Shown here one piece after another: positions 1 to 6,651 of a stretch of 11,713 nt of DNA; within the stretch, counting starts at the first letter, position 1; the number at the start of each line of letters is the position of its first letter. Position numbers and translations under genes: made by a program. The notes below the pieces were generated by a model that made no database searches, was not told the origin of the DNA, and worked only from the letters and a program-made list of their open reading frames with translations. Location: positions 1 to 11,713 of the forward strand of contig CANHRV010000025.1 of the NCBI GenBank assembly GCA_947463395.1. Direction: 5' to 3'. This DNA is from Opitutia bacterium (GTDB lineage: Bacteria; Verrucomicrobiota; Verrucomicrobiia; Opitutales; UBA953).

Positions 1-100
1 ATTCCGCCGAGTCGGCAACGTGGGCTTCGAGGCGGGTGTTGGGTTAAATCGTACGGATCATAGGCCATAAGTTTTAAAATTCTTCTCAAAAATGGGGGCT

Positions 101-129
101 AGGACAAGATTTCTGGTAAAGATTATGCT
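101..129 (+). promoter_or_regulatory. Candidate promoter of the hemA operon
   Basis: A -35-like AGGACA (101-106) and a -10-like TATGCT (124-129) are separated by 17 bp, each matching 4 of 6 sigma-70 consensus bases. They lie about 48 bp upstream of the first start codon of the operon. The 5' region 1-176 otherwise holds no recognisable gene. The match is modest and the call is an inference from position and spacing. Confidence 0.25.
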
Positions 130-176
130 ATTCTGAAGGTTGCCAAAATGTCACACCCCCTCCACTCTGTTGGTTA

Positions 177-1004
177 ATGCCCGTTTTTATCTCCCAAGCT
201 GAGAGGATTTCCCCTGAGGGCTTTGTGTCTATCACGGCGCTCATCTTTTTCTTAGGAGTTCTCGCATCTGTTTTAAAAAACCGGGGGCTTTGGCTAACGA
301 ATGCTCCCGACTGGGGTCTTTGGATACTCCGTGGTGGATGGCTTTTGCTCTCGGGCTTTCTGGCATATATCGGATTGGTTGGAAATTCTTTACCGATACA
401 TTCTCCTGGGGAGATTTTCCTTACCTTGGCTTGGGGTATTGCTGGGGTGGCGATTTTCTTGGAATTAGTTTTTGAACACCGCTTGCCGACTTGGGCGATT
501 TCCACACTGACAACGGCCTCGCTGCTCGTGGCGGCTATTTTAAAAATCAAAATTCAAAACCAGGCTTTTTCTTATAAGCCGATTATTTTGATTCATGTTG
601 GAACAGCAATTTTTGCTTACTGTATTTTAGCAGCGCAAGCACTCAATGCTCTCGCTTATTTATTACAAAATCATGCCCTGGCAAAACGCCAATTTGGTGG
701 CATCTATTCTTTTCTTCCCGCCTTGGTTCCGATGGATCGTATTGGGACGCAACTGATGGGGGCAGCGGTTTGGATGTTGGGACTTTCCGTGGTTATTGGA
801 GCCGTCGATTGGTTCCAAAACCTCCCTAATATTGTTAATATACCTAAACTCATTCTCGCTCTGATTACTTGGATGGGTTGTTTAGTTCTGTTGATTCAAC
901 GGCGGAGAAATCATCTTAGCGGAGCCGCTTTTGCGCGCGGTTGTCTCTATATTTTAATTCCAGCTCTCATCGCTCTGGGGCTTTCTTTGCCTTCTGTTAA
1001 ATGA
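177..1004 (+). CDS. CcsA/HemX-family integral membrane protein (cytochrome c assembly protein family)
   Basis: This is a 275-residue membrane protein with about eight hydrophobic segments (roughly residues 11-33, 46-67, 78-99, 106-124, 137-164, 191-213, 222-241 and 255-271). The fifth segment carries His140 in the context ILIHVGTAIFAYCILAAQA, which resembles the conserved histidine helix of CcsA/HemX proteins. The tryptophan-rich haem-handling signature of true CcsA (WGxxWxWDPKE) is not present: the matching stretch reads GAVDWFQN...NIPKLILALITW. That favours a HemX-type role, in which the protein controls or assists glutamyl-tRNA reductase, over a cytochrome c synthetase. The stop overlaps the hemA start by four bases (ATGA), so translation is probably coupled. 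ATG 177 is the first start codon in the open frame, which is closed by a stop at 117; no Shine-Dalgarno sequence is visible. The family is fairly sure, the exact role is not. Confidence 0.8.
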   Translation: MPVFISQAERISPEGFVSITALIFFLGVLASVLKNRGLWLTNAPDWGLWILRGGWLLLSGFLAYIGLVGNSLPIHSPGEIFLTLAWGIAGVAIFLELVFEHRLPTWAISTLTTASLLVAAILKIKIQNQAFSYKPIILIHVGTAIFAYCILAAQALNALAYLLQNHALAKRQFGGIYSFLPALVPMDRIGTQLMGAAVWMLGLSVVIGAVDWFQNLPNIVNIPKLILALITWMGCLVLLIQRRRNHLSGAAFARGCLYILIPALIALGLSLPSVK

Positions 1005-2044
1005 CTATTTCGACGCCAACCCTGGTGGCGTTGAGCGCCACTCACCATACCGCCGGATTAGACGACCGTGCCTCGTTTAGTTTAACGCCAGAAAAGGTGA
1101 ATGAATTTTATCAGCTTATTCGCGAGCAGGGATTAAAGGAGGCGGTTTTACTAACCACTTGTAATCGATTAGAAGTTTATGCGGTGGGCGATGAGGCCGT
1201 GGCTTTACACGCACGTACGGCTTTACTGAAAGCCTCGGGCATTGAAGCAGAAAAATTAGATCTACACCTTCGTCCGATTCCTGGGTTACGAGCAGTCGAG
1301 CATTTGTTTGATGTCGTTGCGGGCCTTGATTCGCAGATGGTCGGTGAGGCAGAAATTGCCGGACAAGTGAAAGAGGCTTATGCGGACGCCTTGGCACGTG
1401 GTATGACGAGCGCGGTTCTTAATCGCATTTTCCAGCGTGCCTTTCAGGCCGCTGCCTGGGCGCGAACGCATACGGGCATTTCGCAAGGCCAAGTGAGTTT
1501 GGGTAATGTCACGGTTGATTTAGTACAAAGAGTTTTTGGTTCACTCAAAGAAACACGAGTTCTGGTTCTTGGTACAGGTGAAGTTGGGCGACAAGTTGTC
1601 CAAGCTTTGGTTTCACGCGGGGTTGCGCAGGTTGCTGTGGCTTCTCGAACTTTTGAAAAAGCCCGACAGCTTGCCGAAGAGTTTGCTGGGGCCTCCTTGT
1701 CTTTGGTCGACGCTTTACATCAGGCACACAATCATGATGTGATTATCGGGTGTGCTACGGTTGAGCGTGCTTTGTTGGCTCCAGAAGAAATAAAAACGAT
1801 GCTGGAACAACGTGAAGGTCGTCCGATTCTTTTGGTCGATTTAGGAGTGCCACGAAATTTTGCCCGCGAGAATCGTGAGGTGGAGGGTACTTATCTTTGC
1901 GATTTGGATGATCTCGCGGCGGTGGCGAATGCTAATTTAAATGCCCGTTTGGCAGAAGTGCAGCGCGCGCGAGAAGCCTTAGCGGAAAAAGCAGCGAGGG
2001 CTTGGGGTGCGGCAAATCAACTTTATCAACCTGAATCCTTATGA
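1001..2044 (+). CDS. hemA: Glutamyl-tRNA reductase, short form
   Basis: The enzyme reduces glutamyl-tRNA(Glu) to glutamate-1-semialdehyde with NADPH, the first committed step of C5-pathway tetrapyrrole synthesis in the cytoplasm. The N-terminal catalytic domain has the TTCNRLEVYA motif with nucleophile Cys54. The family signature GLDSQMVGEAEIAGQVKEAY follows near residues 109-128, then a Rossmann NADPH domain with LVLGTGEVGRQVV near residue 190 and the SRTFEKA strand turn. The protein is 347 residues, against about 415-450 for typical homologues. It ends only about 40 residues after the YLCDLDDL motif, so most of the C-terminal helical dimerisation domain is missing. The end looks genuine, because the next gene starts in an ATGA overlap at 2041. 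Both junctions are four-base overlaps and no Shine-Dalgarno sequence is seen, which suggests coupling within the operon. Confidence 0.95.
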   Translation: MTISTPTLVALSATHHTAGLDDRASFSLTPEKVNEFYQLIREQGLKEAVLLTTCNRLEVYAVGDEAVALHARTALLKASGIEAEKLDLHLRPIPGLRAVEHLFDVVAGLDSQMVGEAEIAGQVKEAYADALARGMTSAVLNRIFQRAFQAAAWARTHTGISQGQVSLGNVTVDLVQRVFGSLKETRVLVLGTGEVGRQVVQALVSRGVAQVAVASRTFEKARQLAEEFAGASLSLVDALHQAHNHDVIIGCATVERALLAPEEIKTMLEQREGRPILLVDLGVPRNFARENREVEGTYLCDLDDLAAVANANLNARLAEVQRAREALAEKAARAWGAANQLYQPESL

Positions 2045-3435
2045 AGCCCACGGTTCTTATTGTTGATGATGAAAAACACACCCGCGATGGTTTGCGCGCC
2101 GCTTTGGAAGAAAAGTATGAAACGTTTGTGGCGAAGGATGCCACCGAAGCCGCTCGCTTAATGAATGATGTGCCACCCGATGCGGTGCTAACCGATTTGC
2201 GAATGGCTGGAGAGGATGGGATGTCGGTGATTGATCGAGCTTTGAAGCTCTCACCTCAGCCGGTTTGTATTATGATGACGGCCTATGGAGATGTTGAAAC
2301 GGCGGTCAGAGCGATGAATAAAGGTGCGTATTGGTTTTTACAAAAACCTGTTGATTTAAGGCAGGTAGAAATCTTGCTCGAAAGAGGACTCAAGGCGCGC
2401 TCAACCGAAAAAGAGGTCGTTGCTTTAAAAACACGATTAGACCGCAAATTCTCCTTGGGCGAAGTGATTGGTTCTTCGAATGCCTTAACTCAGGCGATTG
2501 AACAAGTGCGCACGGTAGCGCCATCGAATGCGACCGTGCTCTTGTTGGGGGAGACGGGCACTGGCAAAGAACTTTTTGCCCAAATGATTCACCAAGCCAG
2601 CCCTAGGTCAAAGGGGCCTTTCGTGGCGGTGCATTGTGCGGCGATTCCTGCCAATCTTTTAGAGAGTGAATTGTTTGGCCACGAGCGCGGTGCTTTTACG
2701 GGAGCGAATGAGCGACGAGTGGGACGATTCGAGTCGGCTGATGGAGGAACGCTTTTCCTTGATGAAATTGGTGAGATTGATGCGACTACACAAATTAAGT
2801 TACTGCGATTTCTAGAAACACGGTCGGTTGAGCGACTGGGTTCTCATAAGCCTATTTCTTTGGATTTACGATTAGTCTGTGCGACGAATCGCGACTTACG
2901 CCAAATGGTTGCTGAAGGAAAATTCCGGGAAGATCTCTACTATCGTTTGTCCGTTGTGCCCTTGCGCCTGCCTCCCCTTCGTGAACGTCGAGATGACATC
3001 CCGCTTCTGCTTACTCATTACCTGAAGAAATTCGCTTCCGAAAATAACACCGCTGAGGCCAAACTTTCTTCCGCTGCTTTGACCACGTTGGTGCAATACG
3101 GTTGGCCTGGTAATATTCGCGAGTTGCGAAACACCTGCGAAAATCTGGCGGTTCTTCGAGCTGGGAAAAACGTTGAAGTGGCTGATTTGGACCCTCGATT
3201 CACTCAACCTGCCATCTCTCCTCGACCAGTTGTTACACCAACCACTCTGGGAACAATGGCCCCAGGGGTTTTTGATCGAGAGCAGAATGAGAAAAATCTT
3301 TTACGCCAAGCTTTGGCTTCGGCGGGAGGCAATCGGACGAAAGCAGCAGAGGCTCTGGGTATTTCTCGTCGCACTTTACACCGGAAGCTTTTACAGTGGC
3401 CCGAGTTGGAAGCCTCTACCCCTCCACCCTCTTAA
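2041..3435 (+). CDS. Sigma-54-dependent response regulator, NtrC family
   Basis: This 464-residue activator has all three NtrC-type domains. The receiver (about 1-120) has the acidic pair Asp9-Asp10, phospho-acceptor Asp52 (LTDLRM), Thr80 and Lys102 (QKPVD). The AAA+ domain (about 142-375) has Walker A GETGTGKE (170-177), the sigma-54 contact loop GAFTGA (217-222), Walker B GGTLFLDEIGE around Asp241-Glu242 and the R-finger region LRERRDDIP. A Fis-type helix-turn-helix (about 429-455, GNRTKAAEALGISRRTLHRKL) ends the protein. It should hydrolyse ATP to open promoters bound by sigma-54 RNA polymerase once phosphorylated. No histidine kinase lies in the same operon, so its partner and targets are unknown. 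It starts inside the hemA stop codon and is followed after seven bases by the PstS-like gene. No sigma-54 (-24/-12) promoter was recognised in the window. Confidence 0.95.
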   Translation: MKPTVLIVDDEKHTRDGLRAALEEKYETFVAKDATEAARLMNDVPPDAVLTDLRMAGEDGMSVIDRALKLSPQPVCIMMTAYGDVETAVRAMNKGAYWFLQKPVDLRQVEILLERGLKARSTEKEVVALKTRLDRKFSLGEVIGSSNALTQAIEQVRTVAPSNATVLLLGETGTGKELFAQMIHQASPRSKGPFVAVHCAAIPANLLESELFGHERGAFTGANERRVGRFESADGGTLFLDEIGEIDATTQIKLLRFLETRSVERLGSHKPISLDLRLVCATNRDLRQMVAEGKFREDLYYRLSVVPLRLPPLRERRDDIPLLLTHYLKKFASENNTAEAKLSSAALTTLVQYGWPGNIRELRNTCENLAVLRAGKNVEVADLDPRFTQPAISPRPVVTPTTLGTMAPGVFDREQNEKNLLRQALASAGGNRTKAAEALGISRRTLHRKLLQWPELEASTPPPS

Positions 3436-3442
3436 TCATTTA

Positions 3443-4303
3443 ATGAAATTTTTGTGCTTCGGCTTTTGTTTCTGCGTCAGCGGTGTTACTGCTTTGGCGG
3501 CAGATGTGGTCGGCTCTGATTTAGTGAAGGAAATCGTCGTTCCTGGAATCAGTAAATTGTCCAAAGCCCCCTCGGTAGAACTGATGGGCACTTTGCCTGC
3601 TCGTCGGGCACTTGCCTCGGGTAAAGCAAACCTGGCCTTAATCTTTGTGAAAGAGGGGGACACTGAGCCAACCGCTCCGGATGGACTTTTTTTAAATCGC
3701 TACCTTTGGGCGAATGCGGCGGCCGTCGTGGTGGTTCACAAGAATAATCCTTTTGGCCAAATTAATCTCGAAGAGCTCAAAGGAATTTACGCAAAAGAGT
3801 CGCGAGTTTCTTTTAATGATTGGAGCGATTTTAGAAATGGGAATTTAGCCGAGCCAATCTCTCCTTTGGTCTATTCTCCTACTGGTTCTTTTACACAGGA
3901 ATTTTTCCAAGGATTTGTTATGGAAGGGGAAGATTGGAAATCAGGAGTGCGTCAACGTGTGGAGTGGTCTGCGGTTCTCGACAGTTTAGCCGCCCGCTTT
4001 GGTATTATCGCCGTAATGCCAGGATTGCCGGCTGGAAGTCCTGGAAAAGTTTTGCCCGTATCGGATGGACGTGAGGGACGGCCGAAGGTGGCGTACTTTC
4101 CCGATGAAATGAATATTTACACGGGGGACTATCCGTTGCGCTTACCTCTCTATCTCTATGTGCGCACAGATAAGGAGCGAGAGATGCGGGAGGTTATGCT
4201 TTGGCTCTTTTCCGACGAAGTTGCGGAGAAATTAAAAGCCCAAGGCTTATACCCCTGCCCTAAGTCTATTCGGGCACGTTTGTCTCAAAGGCTTGACAGA
4301 TGA
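3443..4303 (+). CDS. PstS-like periplasmic substrate-binding protein
   Basis: The 286-residue product starts with a Sec-type signal peptide: MKF, a hydrophobic core rich in Phe and Cys, then TALA|AD with likely cleavage after residue 19 or 20. The mature part begins VVGSDLV and fits a PBP-like fold of the phosphate-binding PstS type. Supporting stretches are HKNNPFGQINLEELKGIYAK, the anion-loop-like SPTGSFTQEFFQGFVM, and FSDEVAEKLKAQGLYPCPK near the C-terminus. It probably binds phosphate or another oxyanion outside the inner membrane. No permease or ATPase genes are next to it, so it may serve a transporter elsewhere or act as a sensor. The open frame extends upstream to 3173, but that part overlaps the regulator; ATG 3443, seven bases after the regulator stop, gives a clean signal peptide. 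Substrate is inferred, partly from the convergent phoB-phoR pair. Confidence 0.7.
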   Translation: MKFLCFGFCFCVSGVTALAADVVGSDLVKEIVVPGISKLSKAPSVELMGTLPARRALASGKANLALIFVKEGDTEPTAPDGLFLNRYLWANAAAVVVVHKNNPFGQINLEELKGIYAKESRVSFNDWSDFRNGNLAEPISPLVYSPTGSFTQEFFQGFVMEGEDWKSGVRQRVEWSAVLDSLAARFGIIAVMPGLPAGSPGKVLPVSDGREGRPKVAYFPDEMNIYTGDYPLRLPLYLYVRTDKEREMREVMLWLFSDEVAEKLKAQGLYPCPKSIRARLSQRLDR

Positions 4304-4321
4304 AGCCGAGAGGCGTGTGCT
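4293..4321 (+). promoter_or_regulatory. Candidate tRNA-Gly promoter inside the end of the PstS-like gene
   Basis: A perfect -35 box TTGACA (4293-4298) overlaps the last codons of the PstS-like gene. A weaker -10-like TGTGCT (4316-4321) follows after a 17-bp spacer, about 12 bp before the first tRNA base. The position suits a dedicated tRNA promoter, but the -10 matches only half the consensus, so read-through from the upstream operon is also possible. Confidence 0.4.
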
Positions 4322-4333
4322 AACCGTCCGAAA

Positions 4334-4408
4334 GCGCGTGTAGCTCAATGGTAGAGTACCACCTTGCCAAGGTGGCTGTTGCTGGTTCAAGTCCAGTCGC
4401 GCGCTCCA
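4334..4408 (+). tRNA. tRNA-Gly (anticodon GCC), CCA encoded
   Basis: The sequence folds as a complete cloverleaf. The acceptor stem GCGCGTG (4334-4340) pairs with CGCGCGC (4398-4404) through one G-U pair. The D arm is GCTC-AATGGTA-GAGT, the anticodon stem CCACC/GGTGG encloses loop TTGCCAA with anticodon GCC, and the T arm is GCTGG-TTCAAGT-CCAGT. The discriminator base is T4405 and the CCA end (4406-4408) is encoded. It reads GGC and GGU glycine codons. A strong hairpin terminator starts 8 bases downstream. Confidence 0.97.
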
Positions 4409-4415
4409 CTTTATC

Positions 4416-4443
4416 AAATAACCCACCTTCGAGTGGGTTATTT
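4416..4443 (+). terminator. Hairpin terminator, probably bidirectional (tRNA-Gly / phoR)
   Basis: A perfect 11-bp stem, AAATAACCCAC (4416-4426) against GTGGGTTATTT (4433-4443), encloses the six-base loop CTTCGA. On the plus strand it is followed by the T-rich TTATTTAT, as expected for intrinsic termination after the tRNA. The opposite strand has a weaker tail, but the stem borders the phoR stop codon and no other terminator is visible there. Its right edge overlaps the last base of the phoR stop codon. Confidence 0.85.
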
Positions 4444-5687
4444 TATTTATCTTGCGGGAGAACGACTTGGACCCGAAGTCCGTGGGGGTTGATGTTTTCG
4501 GCAGAAACGGTTCCGCCGTGTAATTCTGCAACTTGGCGGACGATACTGAGACCTAGGCCACTACCCCCTGCCCTTCTCGATTTGTCGGTGCGATAAAAGC
4601 GATCGAATAATCGAGAGAGCTCTTGAGGGGCGACCCCACCGCCATCGTCTTCTACGGTCAAGATTACGCCCGAGGGAGATGAAGCGGTGCGAATGAGGAT
4701 GCGGGTTGCCCCTGCCGCATGTGCTAGGGCATTGTCGATTAAGTTTTGCACGAGGCGACGAGCCTGCACCAGGTCTGCGCTCGCCTCTTCTTCTGCACAA
4801 AGATCGAGTTCTAATTTTACATTAGCGACTCGACAGCGAGCAGAAAATTCTTCGACCGCTTCGCGACAAGCTTGATGAACCGCTCGAGGTTCGCGTTTGA
4901 TAGAATCCGAATGACTTTCTAAACTTGCTAAAGCGAGCAGGCCTTCAACGAGACTTTGTAATCTCCCCACCGAAGAAACGATTTTTTGCAAAAATCTTTC
5001 GCGATCAGCCGGACTCATCGTTTCGAAATCATCCGCCAGAGTTTCAGCATAGCCGCGTAAAATGGTGACAGGTGTTCGCAGGTCATGAGAAACATTCGTC
5101 ACAAATTCTCTTTCCATCGCCTGTAAACGTTTGAGGGCTGTGACCTCCGTAAGCACAAAGATTACCGCTCCTTCGCCAAAGGCTTCCGGGTCGGTGCGCG
5201 CACCAGCCGCTTGAATCCAGGCATCGGCTAAGGGTGCACGATGGAGAAGGATGGTTGCCCCTGCCCTGCCCTCATTTCTAACACGCCGCACTAACTCAAT
5301 GAAGTCGGCACTGCGTACGAGGGGCACAAAAGATCCGCCTATATCATCATCACCAATTGAAAAAAGGGATTTGGCGGCGGGATTGGCGACGCGTAGAACA
5401 TCTTTGGCATCAATAACCAGAACCGCATCGGTCAATGGTTCGAGTAGTGTGGTGATTCGCTTCGTTGCCGCAGAACTAATTTCTTCTTCGGTTAAAGTAC
5501 GTCCTTCGATGGCCTTAAATAAATCCGTTAAACCAAACCAACGGGCCAACCAATCATGGGGGCGTGCTTCGGTTTCGCCCCGTAGAATCGCTTTTCGTGC
5601 ACGCCAAATAGAGGCGCGCAAATTCATGACCGCTCCAATCAAGCCAATGATAATTCCCGCAGAGATGATGAAGAGAAGCCAATCCAT
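4443..5687 (-). CDS. phoR: Sensor histidine kinase, PhoR type
   Basis: This 414-residue kinase has one N-terminal membrane segment (about residues 3-24) and essentially no periplasmic domain. A PAS domain follows (about 78-185, with VLVIDAKDVLRVANPAAKSL). The HisKA domain carries the H box FVTNVSHDLRTPVTIL with phospho-acceptor His201. The ATPase domain has the N box LVQNLIDNALAH (Asn315, Asn319), G1 VEDDGGGV, F box LFDRFYRTDKS and G2 GGSGLGLSIV. Architecture and length match PhoR kinases, which sense phosphate through contact with the Pst/PhoU complex rather than an outside ligand. It lies 53 bases downstream of phoB on the same strand and is probably co-transcribed with it. The start ATG has no clear Shine-Dalgarno sequence. 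No pst transporter or phoU is in the window, so the phosphate role rests on family and neighbour. Confidence 0.85.
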   Translation of the reverse strand: MDWLLFIISAGIIIGLIGAVMNLRASIWRARKAILRGETEARPHDWLARWFGLTDLFKAIEGRTLTEEEISSAATKRITTLLEPLTDAVLVIDAKDVLRVANPAAKSLFSIGDDDIGGSFVPLVRSADFIELVRRVRNEGRAGATILLHRAPLADAWIQAAGARTDPEAFGEGAVIFVLTEVTALKRLQAMEREFVTNVSHDLRTPVTILRGYAETLADDFETMSPADRERFLQKIVSSVGRLQSLVEGLLALASLESHSDSIKREPRAVHQACREAVEEFSARCRVANVKLELDLCAEEEASADLVQARRLVQNLIDNALAHAAGATRILIRTASSPSGVILTVEDDGGGVAPQELSRLFDRFYRTDKSRRAGGSGLGLSIVRQVAELHGGTVSAENINPHGLRVQVVLPQDK

Positions 5688-5740
5688 CTTTATTTAAGGA
5701 TAGCCTGTCGATTCATCGATAACGAGCGAGAGTAAACCGA

Positions 5741-6445
5741 TTAATCAGAAACGCGGTATCCCACTCCGCGGATGGTCTCAATGACTTCTCCGCCAGTCCC
5801 TAATTTTTCTCTGAGCCGACGAACGTGAGTGTCGACGGTGCGAGTTTCTAAATCGGGCGAGTAATTCCAAACTTCCGCGAGCAACTCTTCCCGAGTTTGA
5901 ACCCGCCCCTTGCGTTCGAGTAAAAGGCGTAATAGTTTGAATTCCGTGGCGGTTAAATTGATTTCTTTTCCACCAGCGGAGACCTGATGTCTTTCGATAT
6001 CTAAAAGTAAATCGCCCGCCGCTAGCCGCGTCGAAGGTTTCGCCGCCGCGGATTTAGTGCGACGCAGCAGAGATTGCACGCGAAGCAAAAGCTCACGCGC
6101 ATCAAAGGGCTTAGTCACATAATCATCCGCACCCGTTTCCAGCCCTCTTACTTTATCAATGGTTTCTCCCTTGGCGGTCAGCAAAATTACGGGCGTATCT
6201 TGTAGCAAAGCATCCGAGCGGATCATCCGTAAGAGTTGTATTCCCGTTAACTCGGGCATCATAACATCGAGCAGGATTAAATCGGGGCGGAAATCTCTCG
6301 CCAACCCTATCGCACGAAGCGGGTCGTTAAGGGCACGAACCGCATAGCCCGCTTGCCTAAATTTATAGTCTAAAAGCTCCGTGACATCCTTTTCGTCATC
6401 AACAACAAGAATGCGTTTTAATAATTCGTTTTCCGAGTTGGGCAT
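5741..6445 (-). CDS. phoB: Response regulator, PhoB type (OmpR family)
   Basis: The 234-residue protein has a receiver domain with acidic residues Asp16-Asp17 (VVDDEKD), phospho-acceptor Asp60 (LILLDVMMPELTG), Thr90 (LLTAKGE) and Lys112 (VTKPFDARELL). A short linker leads to an OmpR/PhoB winged-helix DNA-binding domain (about 142-233) with LTATEFKLLRLLLERKGRV, TRTVDTHVRRLREKLG and the C-terminal hairpin ETIRGVGYRVSD. It should be phosphorylated by the adjacent PhoR and bind tandem DNA repeats to activate phosphate-starvation genes. A plausible Shine-Dalgarno AAGG lies at 6453-6456, seven bases before the ATG. A candidate promoter with upstream repeats sits in the intergenic region, which would allow self-regulation. 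Family assignment is strong; PhoB rather than another OmpR-type regulator is favoured by the PhoR neighbour. Confidence 0.88.
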   Translation of the reverse strand: MPNSENELLKRILVVDDEKDVTELLDYKFRQAGYAVRALNDPLRAIGLARDFRPDLILLDVMMPELTGIQLLRMIRSDALLQDTPVILLTAKGETIDKVRGLETGADDYVTKPFDARELLLRVQSLLRRTKSAAAKPSTRLAAGDLLLDIERHQVSAGGKEINLTATEFKLLRLLLERKGRVQTREELLAEVWNYSPDLETRTVDTHVRRLREKLGTGGEVIETIRGVGYRVSD

Positions 6446-6524
6446 TACCCAACCTTGATGCAGATTTTAGCGGAGCGCCAGAGTTTCGTGACAATTAAGG
6501 CAAACCGGTTACAAGGGGGAGATA

Positions 6525-6567
6525 ATTATATAAGTAGTTAATAGACAAACATTTACAAATAATGTTT
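6525..6567 (-). promoter_or_regulatory. Candidate phoB promoter with dyad and tandem repeats
   Basis: On the minus strand a perfect -10 box TATAAT lies at 6525-6530, about 80 bases before phoB. No good -35 box is at the right distance. In its place are two 10-base repeats, TTTGTAAATG and TTTGTCTATT (6540-6559), ending 9 bp upstream of the -10, as PhoB-activated promoters are arranged. An overlapping inverted repeat AAACATT/AATGTTT (6547-6553 and 6561-6567) could be an operator. The repeat period is 10 rather than the usual 11 and the match to the Pho box is partial, so regulator identity is a guess. Confidence 0.4.
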
Positions 6568-6610
6568 ACCAGATTGTTTCACGGAAAAAGCCTAAGTGTT
6601 ACATAGGGTT

Positions 6611-6626
6611 TGTTCCACGTGGAACA
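6611..6626. other. parS centromere-like site (ParB binding), intergenic
   Basis: A perfect 16-bp palindrome, TGTTCCACGTGGAACA, matches the known bacterial parS sequence bound by ParB. It lies 25 bases after the mnmG stop and 165 bp upstream of phoB. Chromosomal parS sites cluster near the replication origin, often beside mnmE-mnmG, which fits here. ParB would load here and spread over neighbouring DNA; parA and parB themselves are not in the window. Confidence 0.92.
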
Positions 6627-6651
6627 GTCCCCTGCCCTAGCCCGATTGGCT

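Noticed and set aside
1..70. Possible 3' end of an upstream gene: an open frame from base 2 to a TAA at 68-70.
   Set aside because: Only 22 codons are visible, two frames look equally plausible, and no motif is recognisable, so no gene can be called.
1395..1400. Further CACGTG cores (also near 9194 and 9613) as extra parS sites.
   Set aside because: The flanking bases do not match the TGTTC...GAACA arms, so only the six-base core is shared.
3173..3442. Upstream extension of the PstS-like reading frame.
   Set aside because: It overlaps the conserved AAA+ and Fis-type HTH coding of the regulator in another frame, and the internal ATG 3443 gives a clean signal peptide.
5251..5697. 148-codon plus-strand open frame opposite phoR.
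   Set aside because: It is antisense to a fully conserved kinase, Ser/Arg/Thr-rich as antisense frames often are, and shows no recognisable domain.
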